Positions 55,301-63,946 of a stretch of DNA of 64,000 nucleotides are shown piece after piece (the first letter of the stretch is position 1; each line of letters begins with the position of its first letter). Made by a program: the position numbers and the translations under genes. Origin of the DNA: Pseudomonas sp. (GTDB lineage Bacteria; Pseudomonadota; Gammaproteobacteria; Pseudomonadales; Pseudomonadaceae); contig NZ_JAUXMX010000035.1 in NCBI RefSeq assembly GCF_030683065.1, positions 1 to 64,000 of the forward strand. Direction: 5' to 3'. The notes under the pieces are model-generated. The model saw only the letters and a program-made list of their open reading frames with translations. It was not told the origin of the DNA and made no database searches.

Positions 55301-58300
55301 ATCTTGAAGGCAAAGTCACACAGATCTCGGATATGTGCCGCGAGCCTGCAAATAGCAATCAGCGTAATGGGCCAGAGCGCCTCCTTGACAGTCTCCAGCC
55401 AACTCTCGTATTGGCTCCATGGCGCACCAGCGGTGAGTCGACTGACTCGCAGAACGAAGAGCCACTCTGTGGCCACTGATTGGGTCAGCGACTTTCCACC
55501 GTAGTAACGATAGGTCTCGGCAAGGCTCAGCTTCATCAGCGCCGCCTCCGCAGCCGCTTCAATGCTTATAGTGCCGTGTTCATATGTCGCAGAAGCTCCA
55601 AGGGTGAACCAGTCCAGCACACCCCCAACATCGCGACAAAACGATTCCGCTTTGCTGTTGTGATTAACCGCTTTGCCATCAAGGCTCACAAATTCGCTAA
55701 TAGATTGTGGCGCAAGGGCATGAAGCGTTAACGCCTTACCTGATAGCTCGGCATGCAGTGCATAGGCCCTCAGAACGGCTGAAAGAACTCCTCCGTGCTG
55801 CTCGACAAGGCCCCAGGGTGGGGTCGAGGGTAAGTAGCGCTCAAGGATTTGACTCCAGCGAGGCGCATCTGCAGGAAGGATCTTCAGTGCAATTTCGATT
55901 GTAGCCGTCACCGCGGACAATAAGTCCCAATGGGTTCCCCTCGTTCCCTCGATCTCAAGAAAAACACGGCGGTTATCGAGCAACCTCAAGAGACGCTTCA
56001 AGGGCTTTGTATCTAGCGAGTGGCCCACCTTCGCAGACTCGAGTGCAACTCCCAGGAGGAGCCAGACATTGTTCCCAGCGGATGCAAACAACGCATCGAC
56101 GGCGGACGTATCTCGTTGGTCGAGCAGTCGAGCGGTAACGCTTCGCCCAGCTTCGAGCGCCAAGCTTTTTGGTGTCCACTGCCTGAGAAAGTCCGCAGCA
56201 CTGTCTGCCCCGTTCACGCGAAGATAGGTAAGGGTAAGTTCAGCGCGATCTGCATCTGTCACATGGAATCGCTCAGGCGAATCGTTGTCCTCCTTGGCAC
56301 GTCGAGCCCATGCCATCAGCCAATCTGTTGCTATGCGAAGCCGACTTGCTGCATCGGTTCGGAGCTCTGGCCGGCCGGATAGCAGGCCGGCGTAGTAGGC
56401 CTGCGACGAGCCCATCCAAGTAGACCTGAAGCTCCGACGAGAGACGATCTCCTCAATTCGATCGGCGGGCAAGAGATAGGCCGCGAGGTCGGTGTTCTCT
56501 TGAACAAGCTCATTTTGGCGAGACTCAGCCGCAGATTCTCCTCCAGCACGAAGGGCCAGCTTGGCCGCAGCCTTGTATCGCTTGGAACTCAGACAAGCCT
56601 TGAGGGCGAACGAAAGGCGTTGGAGTTCGACGTCGCGCCGAGCCAGAGGATTGTCAGTCGGTAGGTCGTCGCCTGCCAGAGCTAGTTCGACGAGTTCGTC
56701 AAGCTTGCCTGCTTGCAGTAGTAGTTGAGGCAGCACAGCAGCAGCGTATGCGCTATGTGCGGTCAACGGGCGCATTCTCTGAAGCAAAACTTCCAACTCA
56801 TGGGTGTCAGGCTTGAAGTTCTCGCGGAACCAGGTTTCCGAGGGCTCGTCGAGAAAGTGCAGGCTATCGCCCTTCACCAACAATGGCCGACGCAGATCCA
56901 GTGCGAAGTTGCGAATAGCCGCTTCGGTGGTGCCGGCCATCTTCGCCAGCACCGGAATCGGAATGAGTGGACGGAGCACGGCGAGGCAGCGACAGATAAC
57001 GTCAATCTGCTCGGCTTCGATAACGCCGACGTGCTCTCTTAGCTGCTCGATGGCTCGGGCTAGCAACTCAGAGATGGTTCTATCGACAGTTGTAGGGGTG
57101 GGGCCTAGCAGCTTCAGCATGTCCTTCAGCGTAAGTCGTTGATCTAGCGCAATGGCTTGAACGCGCGGGTTGGAGCTGCTTAGAAGTGCAAACTCAGCAA
57201 CGTCACGCGACGTGGCGCCCTGATAGAAGTGTCGGAGGTGTCGAGTGGTCTCCTGTTCCGAGAAAGGCTCCAACATGACTTTGATGGCAGAGCTGGGTAC
57301 GCGCAGGTAGTGAAGCCGGTGGGTTCGGCTTGTGAAGACGAGGCGTACCCCGTCTGGCAATTCCATCCCTATCAGGTCGCCAACAAAACAACGCTCGTGA
57401 AGTTCCTCTGCGGCCATGCCGGCGTTGTCAGCGGCGTCGATGATGATGCACAGTACGGCGGTGCTGCTTCGTGCGCGCAGCAGCGATGCAGCCTGCACAA
57501 GTCGACCCCGAAATGCACGCATCAGCAGCTTTACATCCGCATGGCTTGTTGGGATGAGCGGGTGGCAGAGACCGTGAGCGGCAAGCTCATTGGCGACTTG
57601 AACCAAAGCATCGAGATGCCGATGTCGGAGGTTGAGCGCGTTGCGATACAGGCCGTCGCCATAGCAGTCGTAGACCAGAGCTATGGCGTCAGCCGGAACT
57701 GATGCGCTGAGACGCCGAGCAAGCATGGATTTTCCAATGCCACCATCGGCGTGGACGACGACTGGTGAAGTAGCCTGCAACACTATCTGCAGAATCTGCG
57801 CATCCTGCTCGCGAGCGAGCTCGAAGTCTGGCGTCGTAATCTGGCAGGGGGCAGGGAACAGTTGGTCCATGTCTACCTTGAAGGCGCGGAGCACATCTTC
57901 CTTGCGGATTGACGGGTCACTCTGGCCTTCCGACGACGCTCGGCGACTGACTAGGTCTTTGAGCTGGACTGCCGCGTCGGCATCTGGGTCCGACAGGAAG
58001 ACCGACGTGTCGACACTGAGCAGATTGCGCTGATCCCATAGACCAGGCTCGCCTCCTTTGGCCGTGAAGAGCTGGAAAAAGGTTTGGATCTGATCGCCCA
58101 GTAGACCGGAATAGCCGGTCAATAAGGTAGCCACTGCTTTATGGCGAGGTTCGTGACCTGCGGCGAGATCTGCAAGGGTCTCTAGAACGTCCGTAGCGAT
58201 CGGGCGATTGGTGAGGAACTGGAATTGGACTGTCTTCTTCAGTTCGCCGATTTGAAGTTGTAAACGCAATTTGACATAGCGACTGGCAAAGCCGGTGATC

Positions 58301-58602
58301 GTCTTCTTCAGACCACTTCCAGTCCAAGGAGTGCACGCATGAGTCGTAGAGTGCTTGAGCTGGATGTATTGGATGAGGCGAGCCTCGGCGAGGTCCTCAC
58401 TCTTGAAATACAGGCCAACGTCAATCAGCTCCGCGCCCGCCTCGACAGCGTCTTCGTCGCCTTCCTTGGAGGAGGGTCCCTCAATCGTGACGGCGACCAA
58501 GTCAGTCGTTGTATCGAGCAGCTTCAGGCACTGCCGCGCGGCCCAGTAGTAATGAAAGTGATCACCATCGCGGCTAAAGCGGACCAAATCGACGTCGGAC
58601 AT
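52336..58602 (-). CDS. STAND NTPase with Cap4-like nuclease domain (Avs-like)
   Basis: This 2088-residue protein has an N-terminal PD-(D/E)xK-type nuclease (about 1-210: HFHYYWAARQCLKLL, Asp61 in LIDVGLYF and QLK at 81-83), like the Cap4/DUF4297 effector of Avs proteins. A STAND NTPase follows: Walker A ADGGIGKS (285-292), Walker B IIIDAADNA (386-394) and FTSRTHRL (423-430). The rest is a long repeat-like helical region and a distinct C-terminal domain with many Trp and Asp. Avs proteins recognise phage proteins and degrade DNA. Which Avs type it is, or whether it is new, cannot be told from the sequence. The companion gene downstream overlaps it. Confidence 0.82.
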   Translation of the reverse strand: MSDVDLVRFSRDGDHFHYYWAARQCLKLLDTTTDLVAVTIEGPSSKEGDEDAVEAGAELIDVGLYFKSEDLAEARLIQYIQLKHSTTHACTPWTGSGLKKTITGFASRYVKLRLQLQIGELKKTVQFQFLTNRPIATDVLETLADLAAGHEPRHKAVATLLTGYSGLLGDQIQTFFQLFTAKGGEPGLWDQRNLLSVDTSVFLSDPDADAAVQLKDLVSRRASSEGQSDPSIRKEDVLRAFKVDMDQLFPAPCQITTPDFELAREQDAQILQIVLQATSPVVVHADGGIGKSMLARRLSASVPADAIALVYDCYGDGLYRNALNLRHRHLDALVQVANELAAHGLCHPLIPTSHADVKLLMRAFRGRLVQAASLLRARSSTAVLCIIIDAADNAGMAAEELHERCFVGDLIGMELPDGVRLVFTSRTHRLHYLRVPSSAIKVMLEPFSEQETTRHLRHFYQGATSRDVAEFALLSSSNPRVQAIALDQRLTLKDMLKLLGPTPTTVDRTISELLARAIEQLREHVGVIEAEQIDVICRCLAVLRPLIPIPVLAKMAGTTEAAIRNFALDLRRPLLVKGDSLHFLDEPSETWFRENFKPDTHELEVLLQRMRPLTAHSAYAAAVLPQLLLQAGKLDELVELALAGDDLPTDNPLARRDVELQRLSFALKACLSSKRYKAAAKLALRAGGESAAESRQNELVQENTDLAAYLLPADRIEEIVSRRSFRSTWMGSSQAYYAGLLSGRPELRTDAASRLRIATDWLMAWARRAKEDNDSPERFHVTDADRAELTLTYLRVNGADSAADFLRQWTPKSLALEAGRSVTARLLDQRDTSAVDALFASAGNNVWLLLGVALESAKVGHSLDTKPLKRLLRLLDNRRVFLEIEGTRGTHWDLLSAVTATIEIALKILPADAPRWSQILERYLPSTPPWGLVEQHGGVLSAVLRAYALHAELSGKALTLHALAPQSISEFVSLDGKAVNHNSKAESFCRDVGGVLDWFTLGASATYEHGTISIEAAAEAALMKLSLAETYRYYGGKSLTQSVATEWLFVLRVSRLTAGAPWSQYESWLETVKEALWPITLIAICRLAAHIRDLCDFAFKMATYTYQRIENLTGDDAESRVQNYQELARAILPLSKEEASAYFDRAIEIASRIGQENLSRWNALINLGKAAGAPDNPQPELAYKLARAAELTYSYSEDHFDWRGTVDALGRLCAPSLLAIASRWRDRRFGHQEFLVSHTIEKLIELGQLPEKAAVVMGGLDAQWDRVAILSRTLDNEPTLDGRRRLLATAYRYIRLQSNNKATWRKLRALGEQLSVELLDIDRLVLFGSDDIEKDGSIHLPCNRSNAEIERRESSQEDWRVQLDNARLDDAGVLKEIFERSKQSGNSLSYAVFVDEGLRRAGLGGAAAFLKAVSSWGDFDLYNLRSLLDAVPPPYKELSSVRLAIKAAVLTVCKREPSRITRRGDWVFLPLEQLDEEGIVPDAEVVAAILNGSVDQVQDAGADELFRLLEPLATTLSPIEAAECLDYGIDLLQEALVDDKGDGVWTEALRPPTSVLSALGGYIWSGLGSPIAAERWQFAHVVCNAVEVQWDNLLDELALRATTRIAGSFSDHRLEFYSWHARQWLLVGLARGALARKGLPTSCITLLRQELKARHVLIRAFAAQALVAVEAAQTVEDKTAFLATNLSQLSEVTTVSYRNGVETVTNRDRHNAGEKDYSFGIDIGPYWFEPLGRCFNLSQASVELKAREAIENQIFAGDFSWSRDERYSRGIFGQHENGTHHRHGSNPRVDNLQAYCSYHAMMLVAADLLEERSTVRDDGESENRFQEWLARHLLTRENGMWLADLRDPQLASEPPLPSDYLPNDWYWGVTKDDLDRQLLTDDNRLVVWGAWGVGRTGDDEDISVQSAFTEAALAPALVAALQTTTSDRFYLPAADDHRYDEDNLLPLIGWINRYSPYVQIDEMDPWSQGISYPAPGPDDDTCRELALDISEDERQWTVANGGSLRSESWTRVVGYGRDETALWGRRLSADNAFVEALLESKPGHCIVLCVEIRRRLDRHAAERDGLEQYPWPYRRYYLLDRNGITRTL

Positions 58603-58917
58603 TCTCTTCTTCTATCTGGTGGCGGTCGACTTGCAATCCGAGAAACGGGCCAAGATTTATGACCTCCAGACTCAATTCGCAACCTGTGGGGTTCGATATT
58701 TCTCAGTTTGATGATATTGGAGTTCGCCACCGGCCGCTTCTGGCCGGTTATAGCCTGTCGCGGCTGGCCGGGTCGTAATGATCACTACAGGCAGGGTTGG
58801 CCACAAAGAGCTTAAAAGTGATCAAAAATACAGTGGAGATACCCAGAGATGGGTTGAGCATAACAGCACGGCTCCTCGCTACAATGGCGTCACCCGCAAT
58901 CGCTCTAGGAATCTCGC
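58603..58917. other. Divergent promoter region
   Basis: It separates the STAND gene from the 90-residue gene. No gene is visible. The motif CCGCTTCTGGCCGG (58734-58747) recurs as an exact reverse complement at 61883-61896 and as a variant at 63717. Confidence 0.4.
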
Positions 58918-59190
58918 TTGACTGACACAACACTCACTGAAGTCGAGATGCGGCGCGCACTCGGTCTTGACTCCGCCCCGTCGAAATCGAAGCAGCCAAT
59001 ACCCAAACAGCACTCCACCTTCACACTCGTTGAGTTGAGCGTGCGCAAGAACGGTGGCTCGCCATTCCGCTTCGAGCACCGCTCCCGCTCCATCAGTACA
59101 CTCGCGGCCCAACTCGAGGCCGAGAAAGCTGCTCGGGAGAAAGGGTACGAGGTCTGGGTCGTGTTGGATATCAGGCAGCTTTCATCGTAG
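58918..59190 (+). CDS. Hypothetical protein of mobile-element type
   Basis: The 90-residue protein starts TLTEVEMRRALGLDSAPSKS and contains VELSVRKNGGSPFRFEHRSR and TLAAQLEAEKAAREKGYEVW. I have the impression that similar small proteins occur in Pseudomonas integrative elements, but cannot verify it. The TTG at 58918 has AGGAA seven bases upstream; ATG 58948 is a shorter alternative. Function unknown. Confidence 0.5.
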   Translation: MTDTTLTEVEMRRALGLDSAPSKSKQPIPKQHSTFTLVELSVRKNGGSPFRFEHRSRSISTLAAQLEAEKAAREKGYEVWVVLDIRQLSS

Positions 59191-59331
59191 AGCCACAACA
59201 GCCGCCAGTCAGTCCAGTCTCGCTGATTGCTCTGGGGCAATGAACTCCTGAATCAACTGGAGCCAGTCAGTTCGCACTCGGGCAGCTCTTAGCCGGTACC
59301 TGTCTCTTCCAGGGTAGGCCGCCTCAAGCGC

Positions 59332-60609
59332 TTACGTTACTGTCCATAACTGATCAATCCGCGTCGTATAGCTCGGGCTCATCATCTCCCGCCGCATGCC
59401 CCAGTCTGGTTTCGCCGGCACGCCTGCAGGCCGCATCGTTCCCCTCCCCCAGCGCGCATTGATCGCATCCATCACTCCCATCACCCGCTCAACAGCCATT
59501 GGCGGTGCCGCGACGAACAGGTCGTCGGTGAACTCGCCACGCTGGCGCAGATCGAGCAACAGGATCTCCGCCTTACTGAATGCAAAGCCGACCCGATAGA
59601 TCAGTTCCAGCCCCGCGGCGGCAGCCTTGGAAATCAGCCGGGTATCGTCGGTCGGATATGGCAACTCACAGATAATGCCCTTGGCGAACTTAGGCTCGTC
59701 CGGGTTGAACATGCCGGTGCGGATGCTGACCCGTACCCTCTTGCACAGGGAGCGCTGCGCACGCAGTTTTTCACAGGCCCGAGCGGTGTAGGTGGCCACC
59801 GCTTCGCGGATCGGCGGTAGCTCATACAAGCGTTTGCCGAACATCCGGCTGCAGCAAATCTCCTGCTTCGGCGGTGCTTGCTCCTCGAGCGCCAGGCAGG
59901 ATGTGCCACGCAGCTCACGGGCCGTCTTCTCCACCACTACCGAGAACTTGCTGCGCAGTGTCCAGGCGTCGGCTTGGGCAAGATCCCAGGCCGTACGAAT
60001 GCTCATGTCGGCAAGGTGGGCGGTCATCTGCCGGCCAATGCCCCAGACCTCGCTGACATCCATCACCCTCAGCAGCTTGTCGCGTTTTTCGGGCTGGCGG
60101 ATATCCACAACCCCACCGGTCTGCCGCTGCCATTGCTTCGACGCACGATTGGCCAGCTTGGCCAAGGTCTTGGTCTGGGCAATGCCCACCCCCACCGGGA
60201 TGCCAGTGCAGCGCAGCACCCGTGCACGAATCTCCCGCCCAAGCGTCTCCAGGCTGCCAGGCATACCGGTCAGGTCGGCGAACGCTTCATCGATGCTGTA
60301 CACCTCCAGCACCGGAACCATCCCCTCTAGGATGCTCATCACCCGCTGACTCATATCGCCGTAAAGTGCGTAGTTGCTGGAGAACGCCAAAATGCCATGC
60401 TGCCGAAGCTTTTGTCTGATCTGAAAATACGGCTCGCCCATCTTGATACCCAGCGCCTTAGCCTCGGCCGAGCGGGCGATCACGCAGCCGTCATTGTTCG
60501 ACAGCACGACGATAGGTGTACGCAGCAGATCCGGGCGGAAGACCCGCTCGCAACTGGCGTAGAACGAGTTGCAGTCGATCAGGGCAATTGCCGACTCAGC
60601 CTGGGGCAT
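59332..60609 (-). CDS. umuC: DNA polymerase V catalytic subunit UmuC
   Basis: This 425-residue Y-family translesion polymerase has [15 protein letters not shown] (about 13-27), [10 protein letters not shown] (catalytic DE, about 104-113), [11 protein letters not shown] and VWGIGRQM. With processed UmuD it copies damaged DNA during the SOS response. It overlaps umuD by 14 bp and is controlled by the LexA box at 61044-61063. It looks complete. Confidence 0.95.
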   Translation of the reverse strand: MPQAESAIALIDCNSFYASCERVFRPDLLRTPIVVLSNNDGCVIARSAEAKALGIKMGEPYFQIRQKLRQHGILAFSSNYALYGDMSQRVMSILEGMVPVLEVYSIDEAFADLTGMPGSLETLGREIRARVLRCTGIPVGVGIAQTKTLAKLANRASKQWQRQTGGVVDIRQPEKRDKLLRVMDVSEVWGIGRQMTAHLADMSIRTAWDLAQADAWTLRSKFSVVVEKTARELRGTSCLALEEQAPPKQEICCSRMFGKRLYELPPIREAVATYTARACEKLRAQRSLCKRVRVSIRTGMFNPDEPKFAKGIICELPYPTDDTRLISKAAAAGLELIYRVGFAFSKAEILLLDLRQRGEFTDDLFVAAPPMAVERVMGVMDAINARWGRGTMRPAGVPAKPDWGMRREMMSPSYTTRIDQLWTVT

Positions 60610-61027
60610 GGCAGTGCACGCTGTGAGTGACCACGCCCCAGATCAGTAGCTCATCCCCTTCGAGTACATAGCGCGGCGCGTAGGCCTCGTTCTCGGCCCG
60701 CAGAATGATTTGTTCGCCTTCCTTGGCCAAGCGCTTGACCAAGGTATCGCCGTTGAGCGCGGCGATGACGATTAGTCCAGGCCGCCCCTCTAGCGCTTTA
60801 TTGACGATTGCCAGGTCGCCATCGAACAGCCCCGCGTCGATCATGCTGTCGCCGCTGATGCGCACCAGGTACATATGCGGCGCGCGGAGGTCGAGCAGCT
60901 CGTCGAGGGATATCTCGGCTTCGATGTGATCCTGCGCCGGCGAGGGAAATCCGGCCGGGACGCGGAAGGAATAGAAAGGCAGGCTCACGGAGCTGCTGCT
61001 CAGTGGCCCGAGAATCGTGCAGGACAT
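60596..61027 (-). CDS. umuD: SOS mutagenesis protein UmuD
   Basis: The 143-residue LexA-like protein has the cleavage site Ala25-Gly26 in RVPAGFPSP, catalytic Ser61 in [10 protein letters not shown] and Lys98 in DTLVKRL. RecA-stimulated self-cleavage gives the active form that joins UmuC. The LexA box lies 17 bp upstream of its start. Confidence 0.95.
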   Translation of the reverse strand: MSCTILGPLSSSSVSLPFYSFRVPAGFPSPAQDHIEAEISLDELLDLRAPHMYLVRISGDSMIDAGLFDGDLAIVNKALEGRPGLIVIAALNGDTLVKRLAKEGEQIILRAENEAYAPRYVLEGDELLIWGVVTHSVHCHAPG

Positions 61028-61043
61028 GGTGCACCTGTGATAA

Positions 61044-61063
61044 TACTGTATATACGTACAGTA
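61044..61063. promoter_or_regulatory. LexA (SOS) box shared by umuDC and the SRAP gene
   Basis: TACTGTATATACGTACAGTA is nearly the ideal LexA palindrome (CTGT-N8-ACAG core at 61046-61061). It lies between divergent umuD and the SRAP gene at 61122 and may repress both. Confidence 0.9.
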
Positions 61064-61121
61064 CAGAACAAACCAACCCGCCTACAATCAAATTGATCAA
61101 GACGATGACGAGCGGACGGTC

Positions 61122-61838
61122 ATGTGCGGACGATTTGCCCAGTATCAGGGGATGGCGGATTACCTGCGCGAGCTGAACAGCGAGCAGGAGGTGATCGGCG
61201 GCTACGACAACCTGCCGATCGAGCGCTACAACGTGGCACCACAGACCAACGTGCAGTTGCTGCACGCGGAGGGAGGCGGCCTGACGATCGCCGCGGTGAG
61301 ATGGGGGTGGGCACCGCACTGGGCGAAGAAGGGGAAGATGCCGGCGCCGATCAATGCCCGTGTCGAGACGGTGGCGAGCGGCAAGTTCTTCAGGCAGATA
61401 TGGCCGCACCGCGCGCTGGTCGCCGCTGATGGCTGGTATGAATGGGTGAAAGACGAGAGCGACCTGAAGCACAAGCAGCCCTACTTCATCCGCCTACGCG
61501 GCGGCGGGCCGATGTTCTTCGCCGCCATCGGCCAGCTACCGCCCGCCGGCAGCGAGGTTTGCGAAGACGATGGGTTCGTGATCATCACCGCCGACGCCCA
61601 GGGCGGCATGCTGGATATCCATGATCGCCGGCCAGTGGTGCTACCAGCGGACTTGGCCCGGGAGTGGATAGACCCGAACACAACTTCGCAGCGGGCCGAA
61701 CAGATCGTGCAGGAGCTGGGCCTCCAGCCCGAGGAGTTTGAGTGGTACCAGGTCAGCAAGGCGGTGGGTAACGTGAAAAACACCGGGCCAGCGCTTATTG
61801 CACCTCTTGATTCCAAGGAATCACCCGACCGGGTCTGA
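61122..61838 (+). CDS. SOS response-associated peptidase family protein (SRAP/YedK)
   Basis: SRAP/HMCES proteins crosslink to abasic sites in single-stranded DNA through Cys2 to protect them. The 238-residue protein begins MCGRFAQYQGM, has the ERYNVAPQTNVQ (about 34-45) and APINARVETV loops, VAADGWYEW with the catalytic Glu, and the His in MLDIHDRRPVVL. Sharing a LexA box with umuDC puts it in the SOS regulon. Confidence 0.93.
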   Translation: MCGRFAQYQGMADYLRELNSEQEVIGGYDNLPIERYNVAPQTNVQLLHAEGGGLTIAAVRWGWAPHWAKKGKMPAPINARVETVASGKFFRQIWPHRALVAADGWYEWVKDESDLKHKQPYFIRLRGGGPMFFAAIGQLPPAGSEVCEDDGFVIITADAQGGMLDIHDRRPVVLPADLAREWIDPNTTSQRAEQIVQELGLQPEEFEWYQVSKAVGNVKNTGPALIAPLDSKESPDRV

Positions 61839-61927
61839 TCGGCCGGAGGGGATCTGAACCAGTCAGCTGCGGCTGGCGGGAACCGGCCAGAAGCGGACGA
61901 CGATCTGCCTATAAATAAATCCGTCCC

Positions 61928-61959
61928 CATTTTTGCATTTTTGCATTTTTGCATTTTTG
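61928..61959. repeat. Four tandem copies of CATTTTTG
   Basis: A perfect 8-bp unit is repeated four times between the convergent SRAP and baeRF genes. It may have arisen by slippage. It is not in a coding region or promoter, so phase variation is unlikely. Confidence 0.9.
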
Positions 61960-62131
61960 TCCATTGATCAGCAGGCCAAATGGACGACGCCCTTGCGATC
62001 ATCGCCATGCTGGAAGATTTCGCTTGGGCGCCGGGCTCATCAAGGCAACCGGTTGGTCAGCGGTTCAGTGCGGCACGGCAGCCTGCCGGGCGATGGACCA
62101 TCGCCTACGTTGGCCGCCGCGCTGCGCTGCC

Positions 62132-63244
62132 TCAATAGCGCGTCTGCAGCGTCAGCGGCGCCGCGTCGCCGAGCGTCTCCGCGGACAGGAAGGCGATGTC
62201 GCCGCCCATGGCCTGCACCTGTTCGATCAACTCATCGATCACGTCATCGGTCACCCCTTCGGCGGCGCCGTCGTCATGGGCGGTAATGGTGCGCGCATCG
62301 GCATCGATCGTTCCGGCCTGGATATAGCCACGGCGCACATACAGGCGCTCGGCATTGCCCGCGGTAACGGCCTGGTAGATCGCCGACAGGTCGGTGAGCA
62401 GCCGGTCGGCACCGCGCGCCTGGCCCAGTTGGTCCATCGCCTTGGATTCCAGCGAGGCCCGGTACAGGTCCACGGTCGGCTGCGCATCGGCGACCAGCGC
62501 GGTGATGTCGGCCTCCAGGTCGGGCGAGTTGGTGACCTCGCCGACGATGTCGTCGGGCCGGTCGGAGAGTTCCTTGAACAGGGCCACGTTGCGGGCGTCG
62601 CCGATCACGATCACCGGCAGGCGATCGCTGCCGCGCTTGCCCTGGATCTCCTGCAAGCTCTTGTCGGCGACATTGAGGAACTCCTTGAGCAGGTTGTCCT
62701 CGCTGGGCGCCTGCGAGCGGTCATGGCCGCTGGTGCTGTATAGCGAGTTGTTCTTGATCGGGAACGGATAGCCCTGCACCTGGGTATTGCGGTCGAACTC
62801 GTGCACCGGGCGATCGTTGTAGGCATGGATCAGCCGGGCGTATTCGCGCGAGACGACCACGATGAAGTAGCTGACCGAGTCGAACAAGCCACGGACGATG
62901 TCGCGGGTGGCGAAACTGCTGTCGATGATCGCCCGCTCGTTCACCGCAAACGGCAGCAGGACGATATTCGCGCCATCGGCGCCGGCAAACAGCGCCAGGC
63001 CATCGAGGTTATGGCTGTGGTCGTGCGCATCGACCTGGGCGTTGATGAGCTCCATGATCGGCCAGACCTCGCGCTTGTCCATGGTGTCCAGCAGTCGTTC
63101 TTCGGCTTGCTTGACCAGATTCTTGAGGGTGATCGTATCCTGCTTGTTGTCGGGGAAGGTGCGATGGGTCGGCATCAGTACGCTGATGGCCGGGTCGGTC
63201 TGGCGAGCCTTGAGATCGATCAGGACACTCTTGAGGTTTTTCAT
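62132..63244 (-). CDS. baeRF-type putative ribosome hibernation factor
   Basis: The 370-residue protein resembles the bacterial archaeo-eukaryotic release factor (baeRF, AOC03_06830-like) family: DPAISVLMPTHRTFPDNKQD (about 17-36), LALFAGADGANIVLLPFAVN, VVSREYARL, RLPVIVIGDARNVALFKELS and a C-terminal YVRRGYIQAGTID segment. Relatives of this group are described as ribosome-binding hibernation factors. The ATG at 63244 (MKNLKSVLIDLKA) is chosen because the upstream frame to 63307 has no ribosome site. It stands alone, convergent with the SRAP gene. Confidence 0.75.
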   Translation of the reverse strand: MKNLKSVLIDLKARQTDPAISVLMPTHRTFPDNKQDTITLKNLVKQAEERLLDTMDKREVWPIMELINAQVDAHDHSHNLDGLALFAGADGANIVLLPFAVNERAIIDSSFATRDIVRGLFDSVSYFIVVVSREYARLIHAYNDRPVHEFDRNTQVQGYPFPIKNNSLYSTSGHDRSQAPSEDNLLKEFLNVADKSLQEIQGKRGSDRLPVIVIGDARNVALFKELSDRPDDIVGEVTNSPDLEADITALVADAQPTVDLYRASLESKAMDQLGQARGADRLLTDLSAIYQAVTAGNAERLYVRRGYIQAGTIDADARTITAHDDGAAEGVTDDVIDELIEQVQAMGGDIAFLSAETLGDAAPLTLQTRY

Positions 63245-63535
63245 CTGGGCTCCGTAGGGATCGCAGCAAATCGTCGGCAGGCGTGAGGCATGTCGACCAG
63301 ACGGCAATCGGTAAAAGGCATTATGTGCGCTGGAATCAGCGCGATCTTGATCACTTAGTCCCTTGGACTGACAACGCGGCGTGACAGGCGTTCAGCTGCC
63401 ATCGACAGTCGCCACCCGGCCGCGCAGAGAATTGGGCATCGTCTCGGTGCTCACCACCTCGTCAAAGCCACCGATCAGGCGTTTCGGCCCCGAAAAGGTG
63501 ACGATTTATTTTTATAGGGTAGACCGGCCGCTATC

Positions 63536-63721
63536 GGCCGATTCTGTTGAAAAAGTCCCGCCTCGATTTTTGCCCACAAAAGAGCGTGATCGACGTTGAA
63601 ATCTGGTTCGCTCAGAAGGCGGAGCTGTCTTGGTTTTTACGTAGCAACGCCAAAATTGAGTGTTTTTTGAGCGTCTGAAAAGCAGCTCTCTCAGAGGTCG
63701 ACTTTTTCAACAGAATCGGCC
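63536..63721. mobile_element. Inverted-repeat element (MITE-like), 186 bp
   Basis: Perfect 22-bp inverted repeats at 63536-63557 and 63700-63721 (inner part TCTGTTGAAAAAGTC / GACTTTTTCAACAGA) enclose about 140 bp without a gene. The ends look like those of common IS elements, so it is probably a non-autonomous derivative. Flanking bases contain GGCCAGGAGCGG-type motifs. The stretch 63245-63535 has no supported gene. Confidence 0.7.
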
Positions 63722-63946
63722 AGGAGCGGACGGTTTCTCAGTGGCCTGAACAGAGACTGTCCTACGGTTTGAGGGCATCTACGATACTTTTTGGGGCCCT
63801 ACTCCAAGCGACCTCGAACACTATCTATGTAGAAAAGCCAAACAGATCTATGCAGATTTTTTTGATGAATCTAGTCTCTTCGTAGAGACGAATTTTTGCC
63901 TGACAGCCAAAATTTCTCCCGAAATATCCATTTTGAGGAGAACGAG

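Noticed and set aside
61928..61959. Phase-variable repeat
   Set aside because: The repeat lies between two gene ends and cannot alter a frame or a promoter.
61980..62135. A 50-codon frame after the CATTTTTG repeats
   Set aside because: No ribosome site and no similarity recognised. It lies in the short gap between convergent genes.
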